Shown here one piece after another: positions 26,799-35,339 of a stretch of DNA of 64,000 bases (position 1 is its first letter; every line of letters starts with the position of its first letter). The notes below the pieces were generated by a model, which ran no database searches, was not told the origin of the DNA, and saw nothing but the letters and a program-made list of their open reading frames with translations. This stretch comes from Lutibacter sp. (GTDB lineage: Bacteria > Bacteroidota > Bacteroidia > Flavobacteriales > Flavobacteriaceae), in contig NZ_JAEINV010000008.1 of NCBI RefSeq assembly GCF_016342705.1, forward strand, positions 105,794 to 169,793. The letters are read 5' to 3'. The position numbers and the translations under genes are program-made.

Positions 26799-29700
26799 AT
26801 GAAAATTCAAAATTTAAAAAAAATTATTTTTCTTGGGATTCTCTTGCTAGGTATATTTGTACAAGCGCAAAGTGTTTCAGGTAATGTATCGGGTAAAGAT
26901 GGCACACCATTACCTGGAGTTTCAGTAATAATAAAAGGAACTACCGTAGGGGTTACTACAGATTTTAATGGAGATTTCTTATTTCAGAGTATTAAAGAAA
27001 AACAAGTAATTGTTTTTTCTTATTTGGGTTTCGTATCTAAAGAAGTTACAATCCAAAATTTTAATCCACTAAAAATTGTTTTAGAAGAAGACATGCAAAA
27101 TCTACAGGAAGTTGTAGTTGTAGGTTATGGTACACAAAAGAAAGCTTTAGTAACAGGAGCAAGTGTAAATGTAAAAGGTGAAGATATTGCGGCACTTAAC
27201 ACAGGAAATGCAATGCAAGCTTTACAAGGTACCACTGCAGGGGTTAGTATAACTAGGGATAATGGATCTCCGGGAGCAGGAACAAGAGTTACAATCCGAG
27301 GACTGGGTACTATTGGAAATTCAAATCCTTTATATATTGTTGACGGTGTAGCTGTTGGGAGTATAGATTATTTGAGTTCTTCAGATATTGCATCAATTGA
27401 CGTTTTAAAGGATGCTGCTTCAGCTGCTATTTATGGTTCTCGTGCTGCAAATGGTGTTGTTTTAGTTACAACAGTTAAAGGGCGTAAAAATGCTCCAGCA
27501 AAAATTAGTTTTGACTCTTATTATGGTGTTCAAAATATTTATAAAAACCTAGATCCATTAAATGCACAAGAATATATGTATATAATGGATGAAGGTCGAG
27601 TAAATGATGGATTAGCACCAACTGATTGGGAAGCAAAGATTAAAAATAATTCTTGGTTAAATAATAATTATCCAGCGGTGGCAGATCAATATGGTCAAGA
27701 AATTTGGGATAATCTTCAAAATGGTTGGGAAGGAACCAATTGGATTGATGAAATTACAAATAATGATGCTCCTATACAAAACTATGCACTTAATATTACT
27801 GGCGGTAGTGAAGACATTATTTATTCTTTAGGGATATCTTATTTAGATCAAAAAGGTATGATTGGTGGTGATATTACAGGTGCAGGATATAAAAGACTTA
27901 CTGCAAGGTTAAATACTCAAATGGTATTAAAAAAGAATGAAGAACATGCTATTATTACTGTTGGTGAAAACTTTACCTATACTAATGAAGAAAATAGAAG
28001 TGTAGCAACTGGTAATATTTATTGGAATGACTTACACAATGCTTTAGTTCAAAATCCTTTTATGCCGGCTTATTGGCAACAATCAATTGATTCAAATATC
28101 AATGAATTTGGATTTTCTCCAACTTTAGAAGGTATTAGTACAGGTCAAACAAACCCTTTAGCTGTAATGTTTTATCGTCATAATTACAATACTGGAAAAG
28201 GAAATAAAATAATAGGAAACGTATTTTTAGAAGTTGAGCCAATAGAAGATTTAAAATTCAGGTCTTCATACGGTATTGATTCTTGGTTTGGACATAGTAG
28301 ATCTATGAACCCTACATATCATTTAGGTACACTTTATTCAGATGCAACTAACGGAGCGTCTCAAAGCCAATATTTTGGAGCAAATTTTACTTGGACAAAT
28401 ACAGTTTCATACAAACGCCAATTTGGTGATCACCAAATTGATGCTTTATTAGGTACTGAATTACTTCAAAACCAAATAAATACAGAGGTTGGTGGTTCAA
28501 GAAATAATTTATTGTTTCCAGGGCAATTTGAATATGCATACCTTAATAATACTGAAAGTCCAGGTTCTGTAAGTGATATAAATACTTGGGGAGCTGATTG
28601 GGCTGCCGGAGGTGGAGGCTTAATGTCATATATGGCTAGAGCTCAATACAATTTCAAAGAAAAATATTTAATGTCTGCAACTGTTCGTATGGATGGTTCA
28701 TCAAATTTTGCTAAAGGAAATAGATGGGGTACATTTCCATCTTTCTCAGCAGGTTGGCTATTAACTAAAGAAGACTTTATGGAAAGCACTTCTAATATTA
28801 TAGATTTTGCTAAGGTTAGAGCAAGTTGGGGACAAAACGGTAATCAATCAATTGATAACTTTATTTACTCATCTCAAATAGCATATGTCTTCCCTGGATA
28901 TTTCTTTGGAGATACAAAACCTGTTTCAGGAACAACTGCTTATCCTGCAAAAGTTACAAATCCTGATGTTACTTGGGAAACTTCTGAACAATTAAACATT
29001 GGTTTTGATGTTAATCTGTTAGATTCTAGATTAGGAGTGACATTTGATTGGTATAATAAAACAACTAAAGATTGGTTGTTAGAAGCTCCTATTTTAGGAA
29101 CATCTGGTGCTGGTGCTCCATATATTAATGGTGGAGATATTGAAAATAAAGGTATTGAAATTGTTTTAAATTGGAAAGATGAAATAGGTGATTTTAAATA
29201 TGGAGCTACATTAACAGGAGCTCATAATAAAAACACGGTTACACGTATTGCAAATACGGATGGATCTATTTTAGGACCTAGCCATGTATTATCACAAGGA
29301 ACATCTTATATTTCAAGAGTACAAGTAGGGCAACCAATTGGATATTTCTATGGGTTTGAAGCAGATGGAATTTTGCAAAATCAAGATGAGGTTGATGCGT
29401 ATGTAACTCCAAGCGGCACTCCTTATTTTGCAGATCAACGCCCTGGAGATGTTCGTTTTGTGGATCAAAACCAAGATGGAGCAATAGATGAAGATGATAA
29501 AGTGTATTTAGGAGACCCTAATCCAGATTTTGAAATGGGTATTCAATTAAATTTTGCATATAAAGGTTTTTATACAAATACAACTTTAACGGGTAAATTT
29601 GGAATGCAGGTAATGCAATCTTATAGATCTTTTGCTGATAATTTCACACAAAATTATACTTCAGGTGTATTTGATCGTTGGCATGGTGAAGGAACATCTA

Positions 29701-30017
29701 ATACAATGCCACGTTTAAGCTCTGTTTCAAATAGAAACACAAATTATATTTCTGATATCTTTATGCACAATGCGGATTATTTAAGAATTAATAATTTAAC
29801 TGTTGGATATGAATTTGGAAATAAGTTGGCTGATTTTGCAGCAATTTCAAATGCAAAATTATATATGTCAGTAAGTAATTTATATACGTTTACTAAGTAT
29901 GATGGTATGGATCCTGAAGTTCGTTTTGGACACGACGCAAGTTGGGCATCAGGAGTAGATCTTGGACTATATCCTCAGGCAAGAACTGTAATGTTCGGGC
30001 TAAGTGTTGATTTTTAA
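26799..30017 (+). CDS. SusC/RagA-family TonB-dependent outer-membrane transporter
   Basis: Imports oligosaccharides across the outer membrane with energy from TonB. 1,072 residues: signal peptide (about 1-24), carboxypeptidase-regulatory-like domain (about 26-100, GNVSGKDGTPLPGVSVIIKG), TonB-box region EVVVVGYGTQKK (about 104-115), plug domain with GTRVTIRGLGTIG and NPLYIVDGV, then the 22-strand barrel ending in an aromatic residue (LSVDF). Length is normal for the family. It is immediately followed by susD and forms the transport pair of the locus. There is no extra N-terminal signalling (STN) domain, so it should not control an ECF sigma factor directly. Confidence 0.96.
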   Translation: MKIQNLKKIIFLGILLLGIFVQAQSVSGNVSGKDGTPLPGVSVIIKGTTVGVTTDFNGDFLFQSIKEKQVIVFSYLGFVSKEVTIQNFNPLKIVLEEDMQNLQEVVVVGYGTQKKALVTGASVNVKGEDIAALNTGNAMQALQGTTAGVSITRDNGSPGAGTRVTIRGLGTIGNSNPLYIVDGVAVGSIDYLSSSDIASIDVLKDAASAAIYGSRAANGVVLVTTVKGRKNAPAKISFDSYYGVQNIYKNLDPLNAQEYMYIMDEGRVNDGLAPTDWEAKIKNNSWLNNNYPAVADQYGQEIWDNLQNGWEGTNWIDEITNNDAPIQNYALNITGGSEDIIYSLGISYLDQKGMIGGDITGAGYKRLTARLNTQMVLKKNEEHAIITVGENFTYTNEENRSVATGNIYWNDLHNALVQNPFMPAYWQQSIDSNINEFGFSPTLEGISTGQTNPLAVMFYRHNYNTGKGNKIIGNVFLEVEPIEDLKFRSSYGIDSWFGHSRSMNPTYHLGTLYSDATNGASQSQYFGANFTWTNTVSYKRQFGDHQIDALLGTELLQNQINTEVGGSRNNLLFPGQFEYAYLNNTESPGSVSDINTWGADWAAGGGGLMSYMARAQYNFKEKYLMSATVRMDGSSNFAKGNRWGTFPSFSAGWLLTKEDFMESTSNIIDFAKVRASWGQNGNQSIDNFIYSSQIAYVFPGYFFGDTKPVSGTTAYPAKVTNPDVTWETSEQLNIGFDVNLLDSRLGVTFDWYNKTTKDWLLEAPILGTSGAGAPYINGGDIENKGIEIVLNWKDEIGDFKYGATLTGAHNKNTVTRIANTDGSILGPSHVLSQGTSYISRVQVGQPIGYFYGFEADGILQNQDEVDAYVTPSGTPYFADQRPGDVRFVDQNQDGAIDEDDKVYLGDPNPDFEMGIQLNFAYKGFYTNTTLTGKFGMQVMQSYRSFADNFTQNYTSGVFDRWHGEGTSNTMPRLSSVSNRNTNYISDIFMHNADYLRINNLTVGYEFGNKLADFAAISNAKLYMSVSNLYTFTKYDGMDPEVRFGHDASWASGVDLGLYPQARTVMFGLSVDF

Positions 30018-30037
30018 TTTAAAATAAAATGAAAATA

Positions 30038-31744
30038 ATGAAAAAAGTAATATATTTTATAGCTTTCATAGGCCTGATTTTCGTAACCAGCTGTGAAAAA
30101 GAATTGGACACTACAAATCTCTACGGAAAGAGTTTGGAAAGTTATTATAAAACTCCTACGGATATTGAGGAGGCAATGGCTGGTGTTTATAATGCAATTT
30201 ATACTGCAAATGTACATAGTAATGAAGCTTTAGCGGCTAACTTAATGTCAGATATGATGTTAGGTGGAGGTGGGCCAGATGATAAATCTGCAAAATGGGT
30301 TGATAATTTTGAAGATCCTGCTGAAGATACATATCGAGATATGTGGACGCAATGTTACAACGGTATTTCTAGAACAAATGCAATTATTGAAAAAACTGCT
30401 GAAGCTGATTTTTCAACATTTTTTGATACTCCAGAATTAGCAGAACAATTTAAAAATCAAGCTATTGGTGAAGCTTTGTTTATGAGAGCATTTTACTATT
30501 TTAGATTGGCTAAATTCTTTGGAGGCGTGCCTTTAATTGTAACTATAGATTCTCCAAGAGATGTGGCAAGAGCTACGTATTCTGAAACTTTTGCCCAAAT
30601 AGCTTCAGATTTAAAACTAGCAATTGAAACTATGCCAGATACTCCATTTACTGCTATGCCTACTTCGGACTATGGTCATGCAAATAAATGGGTAGCTCAA
30701 GCTTATTTAGGGCGTGTATATTTATTTTATACTGGATATATGACAAATATGGAAGGACAATCTACTAGTGATTTACCATTGGTTGATGGAGGTTCTTTAA
30801 GCGCATCTGATGTTAAAACATATTTAGATGATTGTATTAGTAGAAGTGGATATAAATTAACACCTGACTTTAGAAATTTATGGCCATATTCTTATGTAAA
30901 CCAAAGTGCTGGAACAACAGTATTGCCTTGGGCTGCAAATGAAGGTTTATCTTGGGTAGGTCAAGATGGTACTTCTCCAACTTTTGGTACAGGAAATTAT
31001 GAAACTATGTTTATGCAACGTTTCTCCTTCGGTGATTGGGGATGGAGTAATGGAAATATTTATACAAACAGATTGGCCTTATTTTTTGGTATTAGAGATA
31101 ACTCAATGGTTCCTTTCGGTCAAGGTTGGGGTTGGGGAACTATCAATCCAAAATTATGGAATACTTGGGACGATGCAGATCCTAGAAAACAAGGTTCTAT
31201 ATTACCAATGGGGGTAGCTGACCAAGGAACAGGTGGATATTCAGCAGACAAAGGCGATCATGAAACTGGTTATTTCAATAAAAAATACATAGCAATTCAA
31301 CATCCTGATCCATCAGGAGCTATTGTTGGTATGTTTGTTCAGTTATATGGCTGGGGGAATACAGATATGCAGTTAATGCATGCACAAGATTTTATTTTTA
31401 TGCGTTTTGCAGATGTATTGTTAATGCATTCTGAAATTACAGGAACTGCAGATGGTATGAACGCTGTACGTGCAAGAGCGGGTTTACCTGCTGTTGGATA
31501 TTCTTTAGATGCTTTAAAACTGGAACGTTTACATGAATTTTCTTTTGAAGGTTTACGTTGGTTTGATTTGGTACGTTGGGGAGATGTAGATACAGCTTTT
31601 AGCGAAACTATTAATGTAAGAAATTCAGGAATAGCTGCTACGTATAAAGCAAATTATAGAACAGAAATAAAAGGATTGGTTCCAATCCCAGAAACTGAAA
31701 TACGTCTTTCAGGAGGTATTTATAATCAAAATCCAGGTTGGTAA
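30038..31744 (+). CDS. SusD/RagB-family nutrient-binding lipoprotein
   Basis: Surface lipoprotein that forms the lid of the SusC transporter and binds glycan. The start at 30038 gives a clean lipoprotein signal MKKVIYFIAFIGLIFVTSC with Cys19; an in-frame ATG 9 nt earlier is possible. The 568-residue protein has TPR-like helices, the conserved EALFMRAFYYFRLAKFFGGVPL block, and the C-terminal RagB motifs ERLHEFSFEGLRWFDLVRW and GLVPIPETEI..NPGW. It follows susC by 20 nt. Confidence 0.95.
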   Translation: MKKVIYFIAFIGLIFVTSCEKELDTTNLYGKSLESYYKTPTDIEEAMAGVYNAIYTANVHSNEALAANLMSDMMLGGGGPDDKSAKWVDNFEDPAEDTYRDMWTQCYNGISRTNAIIEKTAEADFSTFFDTPELAEQFKNQAIGEALFMRAFYYFRLAKFFGGVPLIVTIDSPRDVARATYSETFAQIASDLKLAIETMPDTPFTAMPTSDYGHANKWVAQAYLGRVYLFYTGYMTNMEGQSTSDLPLVDGGSLSASDVKTYLDDCISRSGYKLTPDFRNLWPYSYVNQSAGTTVLPWAANEGLSWVGQDGTSPTFGTGNYETMFMQRFSFGDWGWSNGNIYTNRLALFFGIRDNSMVPFGQGWGWGTINPKLWNTWDDADPRKQGSILPMGVADQGTGGYSADKGDHETGYFNKKYIAIQHPDPSGAIVGMFVQLYGWGNTDMQLMHAQDFIFMRFADVLLMHSEITGTADGMNAVRARAGLPAVGYSLDALKLERLHEFSFEGLRWFDLVRWGDVDTAFSETINVRNSGIAATYKANYRTEIKGLVPIPETEIRLSGGIYNQNPGW

Positions 31745-31772
31745 TATTAAGTTAAATTTAAAATAATTAGAT

Positions 31773-32567
31773 ATGAATTTTAATAAAATAAAAAATCTTT
31801 GGATTGTTACACTAGTGCTGATTCTATCCGCTTGTGAACCAATTATTGATGAGCAATATTTAGAAAACTCTACCGATGTTGATGGAGTTGAATTAATCGC
31901 AACTCAGAGTACACCGGGTGGTAATAAAATTACACTTGATTTAGTAACTCCTGGAATAAATGGTTATTGGGATTATAATTTAGGAAAAGCACTTACAGAT
32001 AAAATAACTTTTATTTATCCAATCCCTGGAAAGGCTACTTTCACTTTTACTGGAACTTTAGGTTCAGAATTCTTTTCAAAATCAATTGACGTACAAATTG
32101 ATCAGTTAGACAATGCCTTAGATCAAGATTGGTACGATTTGGTAAGTGAAGATACAGCAGCGGGTAAAACTTGGGTTTATGCAGGTACACCTGGAAATGG
32201 AGCTTTTTGGTTTATGTCTGCCCCTGGAGGAGTAGAAAATGTTTGGAGTTTATGGTGGAATGCAGGAGACTGTTGCGCTCCTGACCCTTATGGAAAAATG
32301 CATTTCGATTTAAATGGAGCTGCAAACTACACATATTATTCTGATGCAGGAGCTTCAGGAGCCTCAGGAAGTTTTGTATTAGATGTATCAAATAAAAAAT
32401 TACAAATTATAGACCAACCTCTAATGGGTGGAAATAGAGCTGGAGGTGCTGGAAATGCTGATGGTATTTATGAAATTGTTTCTCTTACAGAAGATGAACT
32501 TCTTTTATATGTATCAAATAGTGAGGTTTATGGAACAGGATGGACTTGGGTATTTAAACCAGAATAA
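31773..32567 (+). CDS. Surface glycan-binding-type lipoprotein of the PUL
   Basis: 264 residues, lipoprotein signal ending LILSAC (Cys21). The N-terminal half (about 38-115) looks like a beta-sandwich; the C-terminal half is Trp/Gly-rich, with VWSLWWNAGDCCAPDPYG around 151-168 and a final lipocalin-like segment GWTWVFKPE. I do not recognise a named family. The position directly after susD is where SusE/SusF-like surface glycan-binding proteins are usually encoded, and the exposed tryptophans would suit carbohydrate binding. That role is an inference. Confidence 0.7.
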   Translation: MNFNKIKNLWIVTLVLILSACEPIIDEQYLENSTDVDGVELIATQSTPGGNKITLDLVTPGINGYWDYNLGKALTDKITFIYPIPGKATFTFTGTLGSEFFSKSIDVQIDQLDNALDQDWYDLVSEDTAAGKTWVYAGTPGNGAFWFMSAPGGVENVWSLWWNAGDCCAPDPYGKMHFDLNGAANYTYYSDAGASGASGSFVLDVSNKKLQIIDQPLMGGNRAGGAGNADGIYEIVSLTEDELLLYVSNSEVYGTGWTWVFKPE

Positions 32568-32599
32568 ATAAAAAAATAAATTTTTAATTAAATTTAATT

Positions 32600-32650
32600 A
32601 ATAGGTATTCACTTCAGATCCGTATTATAGGTCGGTAGAGGATACCTATT
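32600..32650 (+). other. Hairpin after the surface lipoprotein gene
   Basis: AATAGGTAT (32600-32608) pairs with ATACCTATT (32642-32650), a perfect 9-bp stem with a 33-nt loop holding a further CCG/CGG complement. No T-run follows. It may be an mRNA-stabilising or processing structure. Confidence 0.4.
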
Positions 32651-32710
32651 AGTATTTCATAAAATCCTAAATAGGAGAATAAGAGTGATTTCATATTTAA
32701 TTTAGGTGTT

Positions 32711-32745
32711 AGAACAACGTGGTAAAACACGTTGTTCTATATTTT
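32711..32745 (+). terminator. Strong hairpin / attenuator between susCD part and enzyme genes
   Basis: AGAACAACGTG (32711-32721) and CACGTTGTTCT (32728-32738) form a perfect 11-bp stem with a 6-nt loop, followed by ATATTTTT. It looks like a terminator or partial terminator 36 nt before the GH43 gene, and could lower enzyme expression relative to susCD. Confidence 0.65.
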
Positions 32746-32781
32746 TAACATAGCTTTTGGTAGAATTTATAAAAAGGAATA

Positions 32782-34401
32782 ATGAAAAAAGTTAAAACAA
32801 ATTGGCATAAATTAATTGTAGTTTTTAATTTAATATTTATCCTTTCACAAGTTTTAGTTATTGGCCAAGAGATCCCAAATACATTTAAAAACCCAATATT
32901 ATCAGGATATCATCCCGATCCATCTTTTTGTAGAGTAGGAGATGATTATTATTTGGTGAATTCAACATTTATATGGTATCCAGGGATTCCTATTTATCAT
33001 AGTAAAGATTTAGTAAACAGGGAACAAATTGGAAACGGAATTCATCGTCCAGATCAGATAGACCTTGATGGACTTCAGGATAGAATGGGAATTTATGCAG
33101 TGAAGATAAGGCAACATGATGATTTATTTTATTTAATAACAACCGGAGTTGGTAGTGGAGGTAATTTTTATTTAATAGAAAAAGATCCTGTAGGCCCATG
33201 GCCTAATCCAATTTGGATAAAAGATGCTCCTGGTATTGATCCTTCTTTAATGAGGGATGAAGATGGCAATTGTTATTACCCGGGTCATACATGGATTGAA
33301 GAACAAGTTTGGCAAATTCAATGTGGAATATGGACGCAGGAACTGGATTTGGAACAGCAGAAATTAGTAGGTCAAAGAAAAATATTCACCTATGGTCACG
33401 AGAATAACGCGTCCTATACTGAAGGCCCACATTTATACAAAATTAATGGAGCATATATGTTAATTCTATCTGAAGGAGGGGCAGGTTTATACCATGCACT
33501 TTCAGTACATCATAGTGATTCTTTATGGGGCCCTTACATTACTGATATGATAAACCCTGTATTAACGCATCGGCATTTGGGAAGTGATTATCCTATTCAG
33601 GCCATTGGGCACGGAGATTTGGTTGAAACTCAAAATGGAGAATGGTGGTGTGTGTCTCTTGGTAAAAGAATTATTGATGGAGAAACAACGCTGGCACGTG
33701 AAACATTTCTATCTAAAGTTGAATTTGATGGTAAAACACCTGTTTTTAATAGAGGTGAAGGAAAAGTACTTGAAGAACAACAAAGACCAAACTTAACTTG
33801 GAATCCATTTAAAGAACAGGCTAAAAAAGATGAGTTTGAAACTAGTGAATTGGTTTTGAAATGGTGTACGATTAGAACGCCAAAAGAGCAATTTTATGAA
33901 ATATCGAATGGGAATTTTGAGATGAATCTGAGACCAGAAGTTATAGATAGTCTTGTAAATTCTTCATTAATTATTCAAAGAATAGAACATCATCAGTTTT
34001 CTGCAAGCACCAAATTATCATTCAAAACTTCTACAATAAATGAGCAAGCTGGTTTAGCAATTTATAGAACAAACGAAAATTTTTATTTGTTGCTAAAAGG
34101 AAAAAATGAACTGGTACTGATTAAATCATTCAAAGGAATAAAAGAAGAAATAGCTAGAGTTCCTTATACAAATTCTGAAATATTTTTAAAAGCTGAAGCA
34201 GATAATTTGGAAGTAGTTTTTAGTTATGATAAAACCGAAAATAACATGAAACAAATAGGCGAAATACAAAGTTTAATAGTTATTGCTGACGGAAATAGAA
34301 ATCAATTTAATGGAGCAGGAATAGGAATGTATGCAACAAGTCATGGGCAAAAAACAAAAGCAACAGCAAGTTTTGATTGGTTTGAATATAAAGAGAAATA
34401 A
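32782..34401 (+). CDS. Glycoside hydrolase family 43 (beta-xylosidase/arabinofuranosidase type)
   Basis: 539 residues, hydrophobic signal segment (about 11-29). The five-bladed propeller domain has the three GH43 acids: base Asp46 in HPDPS, pKa modulator Asp153 in GIDPS and acid Glu214 in TEGPH. The C-terminal ~200 residues form the beta-sandwich domain common in GH43 beta-xylosidases. A usually aromatic position in the DLVNW segment is Arg80 here (DLVNREQIG), which could alter the substrate pocket. It removes terminal xylose or arabinose from oligosaccharides; which one is not visible from sequence. Confidence 0.88.
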   Translation: MKKVKTNWHKLIVVFNLIFILSQVLVIGQEIPNTFKNPILSGYHPDPSFCRVGDDYYLVNSTFIWYPGIPIYHSKDLVNREQIGNGIHRPDQIDLDGLQDRMGIYAVKIRQHDDLFYLITTGVGSGGNFYLIEKDPVGPWPNPIWIKDAPGIDPSLMRDEDGNCYYPGHTWIEEQVWQIQCGIWTQELDLEQQKLVGQRKIFTYGHENNASYTEGPHLYKINGAYMLILSEGGAGLYHALSVHHSDSLWGPYITDMINPVLTHRHLGSDYPIQAIGHGDLVETQNGEWWCVSLGKRIIDGETTLARETFLSKVEFDGKTPVFNRGEGKVLEEQQRPNLTWNPFKEQAKKDEFETSELVLKWCTIRTPKEQFYEISNGNFEMNLRPEVIDSLVNSSLIIQRIEHHQFSASTKLSFKTSTINEQAGLAIYRTNENFYLLLKGKNELVLIKSFKGIKEEIARVPYTNSEIFLKAEADNLEVVFSYDKTENNMKQIGEIQSLIVIADGNRNQFNGAGIGMYATSHGQKTKATASFDWFEYKEK

Positions 34402-34405
34402 AAAA

Positions 34406-35254
34406 ATGAAACTATTAACATTACCGTTATCATTAATAATAGCAACAATTCTGATGTATTTTAATAGTGACATTGTTACTAATAAAAATTCACAAAGAAG
34501 CATTTTTAATATTGAAAAAGATTTAAAATTAGTACAATTTGATTGTAAAACGGATGTAGATGATCTCCATAAGGCAGCAGCCTTAACCATGTTGATGTCT
34601 CAACCTGATTTTTCAAAAATAAATTACCATTCAGTAGCTGGTACCAATGGAATTCAAGATGGACTTTATGTTCCGCTAAATGAGTTATTTCAGCGCGCCT
34701 TTGAAGATAACTGGACAGATGCTCATGAAAACTTAAAAGAAGCAAGTGAAAAGGTTAAGAATCTTGTTGTAGCAACATTATCTAAACAAGGAGATGTTTG
34801 GATTGCAGAGGCTGGTCAATCCGATTTTACAGCAAAATTGATTCAAGCTATTCAGACCGAAATTCCTAAATTAAAAACTTCACAACGCATACATGTTGTT
34901 CAACATAGTGGTTGGAATGAAAAAGTAACTTCTACTGAAGGTTTGGAATATGTACAGACCAGTGTTGATTATCATAAAATACCTGATGGAAATGCAGTTG
35001 GAAACTGGATACCAGGATTTCGTAATCCTGCATTTGCCAATTGGAATGAGAAATTTACTGATCCTAAATTAGTTGAAATATGGGCATTTGCTATCAATTT
35101 AGCAAATAAGTATAATGTGAAGGATTGGCATTACAATAATGAGGCCGTTTCTGCAGGTGGAATAAACTTTTCAGATCTTTCTGAAGTTTGTTGGATTTTG
35201 GGATTAGAAAATATTAAGAATTTTGAAGATTTTTTTAAGCTTTATTCTAAATAA
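34406..35254 (+). CDS. Nucleoside-hydrolase-like protein in the PUL
   Basis: 282 residues. Start chosen at the ATG 4 nt after the GH43 stop; a longer frame overlaps GH43 and lacks the hydrophobic N-terminus. Residues 5-20 form a signal-anchor-like segment. FDCKTDVDD (45-53) aligns with the DxDxGxDD calcium/ribose site of inosine-uridine nucleoside hydrolases, keeping Asp46, Asp52 and Asp53, while the second Asp and the Gly are changed. Such IUNH-like proteins occur beside sugar-degradation genes, where the ligand may be a pentose rather than a nucleoside. No nucleotide genes lie nearby. Function unproven. Confidence 0.7.
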   Translation: MKLLTLPLSLIIATILMYFNSDIVTNKNSQRSIFNIEKDLKLVQFDCKTDVDDLHKAAALTMLMSQPDFSKINYHSVAGTNGIQDGLYVPLNELFQRAFEDNWTDAHENLKEASEKVKNLVVATLSKQGDVWIAEAGQSDFTAKLIQAIQTEIPKLKTSQRIHVVQHSGWNEKVTSTEGLEYVQTSVDYHKIPDGNAVGNWIPGFRNPAFANWNEKFTDPKLVEIWAFAINLANKYNVKDWHYNNEAVSAGGINFSDLSEVCWILGLENIKNFEDFFKLYSK

Positions 35255-35339
35255 AATTCTAGGTATTTAGTAAGCTTAAAAATAAATATAGAATAATACT
35301 CTCATCCTTTTTGAGAGCTTATCATTTAAACAATTTAGA

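Noticed and set aside
35295..35320. CTCTCA/TGAGAG hairpin before the GH3-PA14 gene as a terminator
   Set aside because: Only a 6-bp stem and no T-run after it; too weak to call.
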